This document shows positions 11,896 to 23,700 of a stretch of 64,000 bases of DNA, piece by piece. The notes under the pieces are model-generated. The model made no database searches. It had not been told where the DNA came from and saw nothing but the letters and a program-made list of their open reading frames with translations. How positions within the stretch are numbered: position 1 is the stretch's first letter; every line of letters begins with the position of its first letter. Both the position numbers and the translations under genes were made by a program. Origin of the DNA: Sphingobacteriales bacterium (GTDB taxonomy: Bacteria > Bacteroidota > Bacteroidia > Chitinophagales > UBA2359). Where the stretch lies: the NCBI GenBank assembly GCA_016711295.1, contig JADJTE010000017.1:1-64000 (forward strand), in the 5' to 3' direction.

Positions 11896-14474
11896 TTAGG
11901 TTTGTAGTTGTTTCGCTTTTATTTTGGTATAGTAGTCGATGGTCATGGTTTGGTCGCAATAGGGATAGAGGGTGCAGCCGTAAAAAGTTTTTTCCCGTGT
12001 ATTTCGCTGTACGATGCGTCCTGTTTGGCATTTTGGGCATACGACTGTGTCGGCTTGTGCGGCGGGGTCATCGGGACAAAAAGGGGCAATTTCGCGTATA
12101 AATATAGAGGGTCGGTCTTTGGGACTCACAAAATAGGTATACTGCTTGGCGCGTGTCATGGCTACATAAAACAAGCGTCGTTCTTCGCCATAGGGATAAA
12201 AATCGTTCTGCTGCATAACGAGTTGCATTACGTTATCGTCTTGTGCTTGGCTTGGGAAGTCAAATTTATCATCGCCGCAACCCAATATGACAACATAGTC
12301 GGCTTGCATGCCCTTTGCGCTATGGGCTGTTGTAATTTGTATTGAGAAATGAGGATATTTTTTTGATTCGATGCGTTTTGTATTTAATTTATTTTTTTCT
12401 AATACTAAAAATTGTCCTTTTCCTTCTTTTTCTAACTGCTCGTAGCTGCCGTCCAATCGGGTGCGTCCTAAGACCAATATTTCGCAAGTTGGGTTAGGCT
12501 GGTTCGCTATGGATATTTTTTGGTTGATGTCATCCAAGATGAGGCTTAGTGCGTCGGTGGCATGGTCGGCATATATGATTCGGTACGAGGTTTGGGTTGA
12601 TTTTTTGCCTTTGGGGGTTCGCAGCTGTTTGGGTATTTGGAAAGGGTTTTTCAAGATGAATCGGCGGCTAAGGTCTATCATACTGTCATCAAATCGGTAG
12701 GTAGTTTCGATGAAAGGTTGTTCGGTGATGCCGAAATGCTGGGCAAAATTGGTAAATAGCGATACATCTGAACCTGCAAATCGATAGATAGATTGCCAAT
12801 CGTCGCCGACGCAAAAGAGTTTGCAGCTTGGTCGGGAGGTTTTGAGTGCTTTGACCAAATCGGCATGTGCGCCCGATATATCCTGAAATTCATCGATGAT
12901 GATATAATTATATGGGTTGGTATAATAACCCTGCTTGATATATTGGCTTGCATGGTTTATCATATCATTAAAATCAATTTCATTGCGGCGTTCGAGTTCT
13001 TTGGCATAGGCTTCATAGATGGGCGTAAAGAGGCGCAAGAAATGGCAATTTCTATTGTGTTCGTAGCCATTTAGTCGGGCATTGCGTTGATAGAGGTCGG
13101 TGATGGTCAGATTATTGCATTTGAACATTTGCAAAAAGGTATAGAGCAAATCTTCGAGGCGCGTCACTAATTTTTCTTGATATCGCGTGATGCCCGCCCA
13201 TACCTCTTCCGCCGATTTAGGTTGCTTGCAATTTACGCCGTAATTTTCCAATTTTTCTTGTAATTTTTCCAGCAATACGCCTTGTTGTTTTTCGTATGAG
13301 AATGTTTCAATAAGTCGCGTACCATATTGGCGGTGCAATTGGCGTTTCCATGCTACGCCATCTTGATAGGTATATGTTTTTCCGTTTTTATAGGTTGGTT
13401 TGAACCATTTAGGGCAGTTTCCATCGCTATCCAAGGCGAAATGTTCTATATAAATGCCGTATTGGGGCAAATAGAAGTCGGGTTTATACTGTTGGTAGGC
13501 AGTTGTGGCGGTTGCGTGTTCGTAGGCTTGTTCGTATCGATACTCGATATTATGTAGGTATAAAAAGTTGGCTATTTCGACTTCCTCCATACTTTTTAGC
13601 ACTTCCCGCTGCAAACTTTGCGGGGCTTGGCAGGCTGTTTTGAGTGCTAAATGATTATCGCGCAAGTGCAGGAGATATGCTCCTTGTGTATCAAATCGGT
13701 CTTCGGGTTGGTAGGTGGTCAAGTAATAGGCAAAATAATCTTGTAGGAGTCGTAGATATTTGGGGTCTTTCTTGTATTGTTCGATGATACTTTCTATCAC
13801 TTTTGCCTGCTCAGAGGGAATTGCTTGTTGTTTGCTTATATCGGCGATATTAGGTCGGCTGCCTTGCACTTGCGCGATGATGTCGAGTCCGAGAGCATGA
13901 AAGGTCGTCACTTTAAAATCGTTGCCCGTTGTTGCTTTGATTCGCTTGCGCATTTGGTCGCCTGCCATTTTCGTAAAGGCAATCAGCAAAATTTTGTCGG
14001 GTGGTACGCCGCGGGCTTCGGTGAGGTAGCGTATCTTGGCGGCAATAGTCATTGTTTTTCCGCTCCCTGCCCTGCAATCACCAAGTTATTGTCTTCGTCC
14101 GTCACTACGGCATGTTGCTGTTGCAAGTCGAGCTTGTATTTGCCCTCAATACCCTGAAATAGATGAGCTTGCCGTTTCAATTCGGAGGCTACCCATTGAT
14201 GATTATGCGTATGTCGTGCCGTATCTATATGGCGGTAGGCAGATAAAAAGCGTGCGACTGCGGGGTCAGCCTTTGACCAATAGCTCTGTTTCTTTTTTAG
14301 CTCGTGGCATTGGGCGTATAAATCGGCATATTGCGCTTTCCATAATTGGGCTTGGGTATGGCTTAGATAGCCTTTTAGTAAGGCATCGTAATCGTCCAAA
14401 GCACAGAGGATTTGGGCGGTCAAATCGGCATCAGGGGCAGCCGAGTTAAAGAGTTGGTTCAGCCAATTGAGCAT
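11896..14474 (-). CDS. Helicase IV (HelD)-like UvrD-family DNA helicase with zinc ribbon (frameshifted)
   Basis: A superfamily 1 ATP-dependent DNA helicase of about 859 residues. The N-terminal part ends inside the Walker A loop. Restoring one G in a run (14070-14072 on the plus strand, CCC where CCCC is expected) gives IAGAGSGKTMT and joins the two frames. Downstream motifs are all present: IIIDEFQDIS (Walker B), VGDDWQSIYRFAGSD, TAHSAKGMQADYVV and FYVAMTRAK. A middle segment with KPDFYLPQYGIYIEHF resembles the insert of E. coli helicase IV, and the C-terminus carries a topoisomerase-like four-cysteine zinc ribbon (CPKC...CTLYPYC). It lies alone on the minus strand between the two adhesins, and its role is probably DNA repair or recombination. 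The helicase call is firm; the exact HelD assignment is by resemblance. Confidence 0.85.
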
Positions 14475-14728
14475 AACAAGAGCGGAGGTTTGGCAATTTA
14501 TGGGTAAAGATACGCAAAACAGCCATATTCAAGGGGAGTGGAAAGTATTTTTTTACCATATACAGTGTTGTCGATATTTTAAATATATAAAAATTTATAA
14601 ATAAATTATTTTAATTATAGACAAATTTATTATTAAAAATAAAATGTAAAGAAAACTGCCACGAATTACACAAATCTACACGAATGTTTTACCATATCTG
14701 GCTTTTTTAAAGCGTTCGCCTATAAAAA
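14475..14728. other. AT-rich spacer, no gene
   Basis: This part of the 325-bp gap between the helicase start and the end of adhesin 2 is A/T-rich with no supported reading frame. A near-consensus -7 box on the minus strand (TATCTTTA, 14504-14511) may belong to the helicase gene. Nothing else was recognised. Confidence 0.5.
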
Positions 14729-14757
14729 GATAGAGCCGCGATAATTCGCGGCTCTAT
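14729..14757 (-). terminator. Intrinsic terminator after adhesin 2
   Basis: A perfect stem of about 11 bp (tagagccgcg/cgcggctcta core) with a six-base loop. On the minus strand it is followed by CTTTTTATA. It lies 43 bases beyond the stop codon of the minus-strand adhesin. Confidence 0.85.
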
Positions 14758-14799
14758 GGGGTTTATTTGAATTAATTTAATTAATACAAATATTTGTTA

Positions 14800-17700
14800 T
14801 TATCTAACCAAAGTTACATTACCTTTCAGAAATTCTTGCGAACCATCTGTAAACGTCACAGTAGCATAATATACATATACTGCCATATCGCAATCTTTGC
14901 CGTCAAATTTGCCGTCCCAACCTTGTAGGTCGAGGTTTGTAAGCGTTTCGGCATAAATTTTATTGCCCCAGCGATTGCGTATTTCGAGATAAATATCCTG
15001 AACATTCAATCCAGTCGGGCGGAACAATTCGTTTTCACCGTCGCCATTGGGCGAAAAGGCATTAGGTATAATCACCGCTCTTTGATAAACCGTATTGATA
15101 ATAGCAGTAGCCTCTGCTTCGCAACCATATTCGTCAATGGCTACGACGGTATAAGTGGTTGCTTCGACAGGGATAGCAGTAATAACGGGGCAGTCGTTGC
15201 AACTGAGCGAGCCGTCGGGTGTCCAAGTATAGCTAATAGTACCATTGAGGGCTGATATGCCTTCGGCAGTTAGCAGGATAGACGAACCCTGCGGGATAGT
15301 TGCTGTATTAGGGGTAACTTCCACCGTCATACTCGATACAGCCACTGTAGTAGTTGTATTATCCGTGCAGCCACCCGTATCGGTCACCATCAACGTCACT
15401 GTTTTTTCGCCTGTTGTTGTCCACATCACGTTGTGCGGTCCTACTCCCGTCGCTAATGGCGGTATCGCTCCCACTCCGAAGTTCCACATATAGGTTGCTT
15501 CGGTGCTTGCAGTACCACTAAACGCCACTACTGAAGTTTCGCCTACACACAAGCCGTCAGGCGTAGTAGTAAGAGCTGCTACAGGCAACGGATATACGGT
15601 AAGCGTTGCGGGTATGCCTTCGCTGATACATCCATCATCGGGGCTATTTAGGGCAAAAGCATAGATGGTCGTAGTGGTTGTGCTGTTTAGCGTATAAGTT
15701 GCTCCCGTTCCGAGTTGGTTGGCGGTATCGCTATTGGGTCCGTCATACCAAACAATAGTTGTGTTAGGTAAAGGCGTAGCCGTAAATGCCACGGTATTAG
15801 TTTCGCCTGCACAAATTTCGGCACTGCTAACCGATAAGGCAGGTGCTGCGGGCGCAATACAGTCGCAATTTTCGACCGTTACGGTTGCCGTAGTGTTGCC
15901 CGTACAGCCGTTGTCATCTGTTACGGTCACGCCATAGGTAGTAGTGGCGGCGGGTGTCACAGCAACGGTTTGGGAACTGCCCGTTCCAGCAGGCAACCAC
16001 GTATAGGTTGCATAACCTGCGCCTGCATCTAAGGTCGTACTTTCTTCTTCGCAAATCGTCAAATCGCCTATGATAGTTGGCGTTGGTTGGCATTTACGTT
16101 CACAGTTAGGTTGGCTGTTCCTGTACAGCCCGATGCGTCTGTCACCGTCACGGCATAAGTCGTATTAGCGGCGGGAGTTACCGTTACGGTTTGTGTATTA
16201 CCTGTTCCCGCAGGCGACCAAGCATAGCTATCATAAACGCCCGCGTCTAAGGTAGTGCTTTGTCCCGCGCAAATATCCGTATCACCTGTGATGGTCGGCG
16301 ATAAATTGGCATTGATATTGACCGTAATAGCGGCTGTGCCCGTACAGCCCGAAGCATCGGTGACTGTAACGGTATAGGTCGTATTTGCGGTAGGCGATAC
16401 GTTTACTGTTTGTGTATTACCTGTTCCCGCAGGCGACCAAGCATAGCTATCATAAACGCCTGCGTCTAAGGTAGTGCTACCGCCGACACAAATATCCGTT
16501 CCGCCTGTGATGGTTGGCGATAAATTGGTGCTGATAGCTATGGCAAAATCATCTGTACCCATACAACCATTGCTGTCTGTGACGGTGACGGCGTATGTCG
16601 TAGCTGCTGCGGGCGATACTGTCACCGTCTGATTCAGCGAGGCACCTGCATTGGCAGACCATTCGTAAGCCGCGTATGCTCCTGCATCTAAGGTAGCATT
16701 GCTGCCTACACAAATAGAAGCAGGACCCGTAATAGTAGGTATAGGATTGGCATTTGCCACCACATCAACACAAGTAGAACCCGTACAGCCGCCTGCATCT
16801 GATACGGTTACGCAATACGTGCCCGCTGTATTTACGCTGATGGTTTGGGTTGTTGCGCTATTGCTCCATTGGTAAGTGCCTGTAAATATTCCGGCATCAA
16901 GCGTTGTGCTTTCGCCTTGGCATATCGCCAAATCGCCAGTAATTTGGGGGGATAACGAAGTCGACTCGGTCACATCGACACAAGCAGCCGCCGAACAAGT
17001 CGTAATTTGGTCGGTAATGGTGACGCAATAATTGCCAGGTGCCGTAATGGTAACAAATTCGGTAGTGCTACCGTTACTCCAATCGTATAAATAGCCGGGG
17101 TTGGCTGATAATACAGTTGAACTGCCCACACAGTAGGAGAGCGAGCCGCCGATTTGAGGCACTGGCAGCGCATTGACCAATACATTTTGTTCATTGCTTG
17201 ATGTACAGCCATTGCTATCCGTTACGGTGACAGCATAAGTCGTATTTGCTGCGGGGCTTACGGTAATGGTTGCAGTATTTTCACCACCCGGCGACCATAT
17301 ATAATTGGTATAACTACCTGCGTCTAAGGTTGTGCTTTGTCCCGCACAAATATCTGTATCGCCTGTAATATTGGGTGTAATGGGTGTGTTTTCAATCACT
17401 GTTGCGTTATCTGTACCCGTACAGCCGTTGGCATCGGTAACAGTGACGCTATATGTGCCACCCACATTCACACTAAGGGTTTGGGTGGTTGCGCCGCCTG
17501 TCCATGTATATGCGGCAAAACTGCCCGCATCAAGGGTAGTCGTCTCGCCGCTACATATCGTCAAGTCTCCTGTTATATCGGGCGTTGGGTTTGGCGTAAT
17601 GCTCACCGTTTCGTCATCTGTGCCTGTGCAGCCATTGGCATCGGTTACGGTTACTGTATAAGTGCCCGATGCATTTATGCTCACTGTTTGGCTAAATACG

Positions 17701-20700
17701 CCGCCTGCATTGGCAGACCATTCATAAGAGGCATAGCCCGCGCCTGCATCTAAGGTAGTAGGATTGCCCGCACACAAAGCCGTCACACCGCTGATGTCGG
17801 GCGTAGGATTGGCGTTTGCGTTTACATCAAAACAAGCCGTGCCCGAACAACCTACATTGGTCACGGTGACGCAGTACGTACCTGATGTTGTCACATCAAC
17901 GGTTTGAGTCGTTGCGCCGCCTGCATTGGCAGACCATTCGTAAGTAGAAAAGATACCTGCATCTAAGGTGCTGGTCTCGCCCGCGCAAATTTCGCTATCG
18001 CCTATGATAATGGGGCTTAATCCACTGCTTTCTGTTACGTTAAAGCAGGTAGAACCCGTACAACCGTTGCTATCCGTAATCGTTACACAATAGCTCCCGG
18101 TCGCATCGGCGATAATAGTGGCGTTTGTCGAGCCTGTACTCCAGCTATATGCCGCCCAAGTGCCTACGCTTAACGTAGTATTGCCCCCGTCACAGAACGA
18201 GGCATTGCCTCCTGTCGGTTGTGGATTGTTATTAACTGTTACATTGATGCTACCTGTTTGGGTGCAGCCGTTAGCATCGGTGACAGTAACGCTAAACGTA
18301 CTGTTTGCAGTAGGACATACATTGACAGAGGCTGTTGTTTGCCCACCACTCCATAGATAGCTGCTATATACGCCTACAACGTTTAGCGTAGTACAAGTAC
18401 CATTACAAATATCCGTATCGCCCGTTAGCGTAGGCGCAGTAGCTGAATTGACTACTACCGTTGCCGAAGCAGTTCCGCTACAAGCGTTTGCATCGCTTGC
18501 CGTAACGCTATACGTAGTATTGGCAGTAGGCGAAACAGTTACCGCTGCGGTAGTACCTAAACCATCTGACCAAGTATAGCTTGTACCGCCCGATACAGTT
18601 AGGGTGGTATTTTGTCCGTTGCAAATGGCTAAATCACCCGTTATACTTGGGGTAGGATTAGCATTAACAGTTACGGCAAAATCGTCCGTACCCGAACAGC
18701 CACCGCTATCGGCTACCGTCACGCTATACGTACCGCCCGTAGTTACGGTAATTGTCTGCGTAGTAGCAGCCGTAGACCATAAATAAGAGGCATAGCCCGT
18801 TCCTGCATCTAAAATGCTATTGCCGCCCGCACAAAAATCGGGGTCGCCCGTTATAGCAGGCGATAGGTTGGCATTGAGCGTTACTACAAAATTATCTGTA
18901 CCCGTACAGCCATTAGCATCGGTGACAGTAACGGTATAAGTTCCCGCTGCCGTAGCCGTATAAGTAGCATTAAACGATCCATCTTGCCATGTATAACTGC
19001 TATAAGTACCTGCACTCAAGACCGTACTGCTACCAGGGCAGATAGCTGCGCCGCCTGTAATATCGGGTGCTGGATTTGGATTTACAACTACTGTAGCACA
19101 GCGCGTGCCCGTACAGCCCGATGCATCAGATACCGTCACGCAATAAGAACCTGCATTACTGACCGTGATGGTAGGTGTGGTGGCACTACCCGCATTGGCA
19201 GACCATTGGTAGCTGTCAAAGGTTCCGACGCTTAGGGTAGTTGTTTCGCCGCTACACAAGTTCAAATCGCCTGTAATAACGGGATTCAGTGAGGTACTTT
19301 GTGTAACTGTAATGCTATTGCTATCCGTACAGCCATTGTCATCGGTAACAGTAACGCTATACGTACCGCTTGAACTAACGACGATATCGCTCACATTGCC
19401 TACATTCGGATCCCATTGGTATGTATCGAAGCCAAATGTAGCACTTAAAAACAGATTACTACCCGCGCAGAAAGTCGTAGAACCGCCTATTTCCACAACG
19501 GGCAATTCATTGACTGTTACATTTGTGCTATTGCTGGCAGTACAGCCATCGCCGTCGGTTACGGTTACGCTGTATGTCGTACTATTTGTAGGTGATACCG
19601 TAATGCTCGCTGTTGTTTGTGCATCGGGCAGCCATGTGTATTGGGCATATACGCCTGCATTGAGTGTAGTGCTTTGCCCCAAGCAAATGTCATTATCGCC
19701 CGTAATATTAGGCACAGCGGCATTGTTCTGTATAACGGTTACGCTTGCAGTGCCTTCGCAGCCGTTATTGTCAGTCACCGTCACACTATAAGGTGCAGCT
19801 ATGGTAGTGGTGATATTATCTGCTGTATTGCCGTTGCTCCACAAATAGGCTTCGTAGCCTGCCGTAGCTGTCAGCGTAGTGCTTTCGGTGGGGCAAATGC
19901 CCAAATCGCCGGTGATGGCGGGTGTGGGCAATGGATTAGTAGTGGTGTTCACGGAATCGCTTCCCGTGCAACCATTAGCATCGGTGACGGTGACGGCATA
20001 AGCACCTGCTTGGTCTGCCGTTATGGTTTGGGTATTGCCCGATGGCGACCACGCATAACTGCTATATCCCGCTCCTGCATCTAAAACGATGCTACTATTG
20101 ATACAGAAAGGTATATTGCCCGCAATAGCAGGTGTTGGGTTGGGTGTTTCGGTAATGGTAAATGTAGCGGTACCCGTACAGCCGTTGGCATCGGTGACAG
20201 TAACGTTCCAAGTACCTACCCCTACATTGATGGTTTGGGTTGTGCTGCCGTTTGACCAGATATATCCGCTATAAGTACCTGCATCAATAGTTGTCGTTGT
20301 TCCTGCGCAAATGCTATTGTCGCCCGATATAGCGGGTGTGGGATTGGGGTTCTGGGCTACGTTAATAGTACCTGTGCCCGTACAACCCGTAGCGTCGCTT
20401 ACTGTGACGGTATATGTGCCTATCGTATTGACCGTAATTGTTTGGGTCGTGCTGCCTTCGCTCCAAAGGTAGGAACTTAGCCCGCCGCCCGCATCTAACG
20501 CAACAGATCCACCTTCGCAGAAGTCTCCACCCTGAATAATAGGTGTAAGTGTACTATTGACCGTAACGGTGACGCAAGCCGTGCCCGTACAGCTATTAGC
20601 ATCGGTGACGGTGACACAATAATTGCCGCCCGTAGTAACCAAGAGAGTTTGGGTAGTGGTGCCGCCTGTCCATAGGTAACTGCTATATCCCGCTCCCGCG

Positions 20701-23700
20701 TCTAAGGTTGTATTGCCGTTTTGGCAGAATGTAAGTGCTCCGCTGATGCTGGGCGTAGGCGGAGGATTGATTGTAACAGTAGTGCTTGCTGTAGCTGTGC
20801 AGCCGTAGCCGTCGGTGACAGTAACGCTGTAAGTGCTTGTGGCAGAAGGGGTTATAGTGATTACTTGTGAGGTATCGCCACTTGACCAATTGTATTGTTC
20901 ATAGCCCGCCGATGCGCTTAGGGTCACACTTCCGCCTTGGCAAGCGGCGTTATTGCCCGTGATAGTCGTAGCTGGCGGTGGTGCTACAATAACGGTGCAC
21001 ACACCTGTATTGGTACATCCACCTGGTGCGGTGATGGTGACGTTGTAGGTGCCCGCAGCATCTACGAGGGGTGTTTCGGTATCGCCACCTGCTACGATAT
21101 TGCCACCATTAGAAGCAGACCAAACAAATTGTACGCCACCTATACCTGTACTCGCCAATAGGATTTCTTGTCCATTGAAACTATTACAGGTAATTGTAAT
21201 AGGATTGACAACAAATAGGTCGGGGGTAGCGGCTTCGTTGGCTACGGTAGTAGTGGCGGTGGTCGTACAACCGCTGGCGGTATTGGTAATAGTAACGGTA
21301 TAAGTTCCCGCTGCCATATTGGTCAAATCTTCGGTGGTTGCGCCCGTATTCCACAAGAATTGATTGCCGTCAGTAGATAAATCGACGGCACCATTGAATA
21401 AGGAAGCGACGCAAGCGATATTGGGTGTAGGTTGTAAAAATGCCGTCGGCGGCGATATATTATCGTCAATGGTAGCCGTAGCAATAACGGTACAATTGCC
21501 TTCGCTCACGGTTACGCTATACGAACCAGGTGCCAAATTGGATTGGTTTTGTGTTGTTGCGCCATTACTCCATGTATAAGTAGGTGCGTTGAAGCCCGAC
21601 ACATTGAGCGTAAGACTACCGCTAAACGGAGGCAAACACTGTGTATTAGGTATGGGTATAAGTGTTGCTTGTGGGTCTGTATTGTCCGGTACAGTAGCCG
21701 TAGCCGTAGCCACGCAGGTGCCTTCCGTTACTGTAACGGTATATGTGCCGTTTGTGATATTATTTAGGTTTTGGGTTGTTTCGCCATTGCTCCAAATATA
21801 TGTTGGATTGGTAAAGCCCGATACATTGAGCGATACAGAACCGCTATATGGCATACCACAATTAGTATTGGGCGTGGGCGTTGCAGAGGCACTTAGCGTG
21901 ATATTGTTGAATATATCAACCGTTGCGGTGGCTGTACATGCGCCCTCTGTTACTGTTACCGTATAGTTTATGCCCGCGTCAGAGGCGTTAAGTCCACTCA
22001 AATTTTGTGTCGTTGCTCCGTTGCTCCATGTATAAGTAGGATTAGTAAAGCCTGATGTGGTGAGTGATATATTGCCATTATAAGGCGTGCCACAAGCCGT
22101 ATTAGGCGTAGAGGTAGCCGCTGCTGATACTATAACAGTATTGATAACCGTAGCCGTAGCCGTAGTACTACAACTGCCGTCTGTAACTGTAACCGTATAC
22201 GTTTCGCCGCCTGCCAAGCCTTGTAAATTGCTGAGGTTTTGGGTTGTTGCACCATTGCTCCACGTATAAGTAGGATTAGTAAAGCCCGATGTAGTGAGGT
22301 TCACGCCACCATTAAAGGGTAAGTTGCATGTACTATTGTTGATAGGTGTAGCGGAGGCAGTAAGGGTAATATTATTTGTCACCGTAGCCGTAGCCGTAGC
22401 CGTACAACTTCCACTTGTCACAGTGACGGTATAAGTACCTGCTGGCACATTGCTGAGGTTCTGGGTGGTTGCGCCGTTGCTCCATGTATAGGTAGGCGTA
22501 CCCGTAAAACCCGATGTAGTGAGCGACACATCACCATCGAAAGGCGGGCTACAAGCCGTATTAGGTGTAGCGGTAGCCGTAGCTGTGAGATTAATATTGT
22601 TCGTTACCGTAGCCGTAGCGGTAGCCGTACAGTTGGCATCTGTGACAGTGACGGTATAAGTACCCGCTGGCACATTGCTGAGGTTCTGGGTTGTTTCGCC
22701 GTTGCTCCACGTATAAGAGGGGCTGATAAAGCCCGTTGTAGTGAGCGATACATTGCCATTAAATGGTGCGCTACAAGCTGTATTGGGCGTAGGTGTTGCC
22801 GATGCTGTGGGTGAAGTAAGCGTAAAAGTAATATTGTCGGTAGCGGGTTGGCAAAGAGTACCTGCGCCGTCGGGGTCGTTGGTAGTTACGGTAATGGTGA
22901 GCGAACCCGCTGCTATGTCGGCTGCCGAGAACGTATAGGTAGGATTGGGGGCAGAAGTGCTACTAAACGTACCGCTACCCGTTGTCGTCCAAGTGAGGGT
23001 AGGACCGCCTGTGGCAGTAGTAGTTAGGTTGATTATGTTTTCCGTAGCACATATCGCCACATCGGTATTGTTGATGAGTATGGTTACGGGGTTCGGGCAG
23101 GCACATATATTGACCGTAAAAGTTTGAGTAGCAGATGCGGTACAGCCATTGGTTGCTGTTACGGTGACGCTGTATGTCGTAGAGCTTGCTCCTGCCGTGA
23201 CGGTAGGCGTGATACTGGCAGTTGTTGCGCCGGTACTCCATAAATACGTGCCGCCACCCGATGCCGTCCAAGTGGGGTTGGCATCGCCCACGCAAGCAGA
23301 GCTTAATCCGCTGATAGCAGCAGTAGGCACGACGGGATTGTCTGCTACCGTTGCCGATGCCGTCGCTGAACAGTTGCCTTGCGAGATAGTGACGGTATAA
23401 GTGCCCGCTATTACATTGCTGAGGTTTTGAGTAGTTGCGCCATTGCTCCATGTATAGGTAGGCGTACCCGTAAAGCCCGTACTTGATGAAGTAACCTCGC
23501 CCGTAAATGGTGCGGTGCAAGCTGTATTGGGTGTTGCTGTTGCCGATGCGCTAACGGGTGTATTATTGGCTACCGTTGCCGAAGCAGTAGCCGTACAACC
23601 CGCTCCTTGCGAAATAGTGACGGTATAAGTACCTGCCGCTACATTGCTTAGGTTTTGGGTAGTTGCGCCGTTGCTCCATATATAAGTAGGTGTCCCGCTA

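Noticed and set aside
11880..14449. Plus-strand frames across the helicase gene
   Set aside because: They are antisense shadows of a gene with complete helicase motifs.
20683..23520. Out-of-frame minus-strand peptides such as the one starting MHRTIYGRGY near 23520
   Set aside because: They are alternative frames of the adhesin 2 repeats; the repeat protein continues in the main frame once one indel is bridged.
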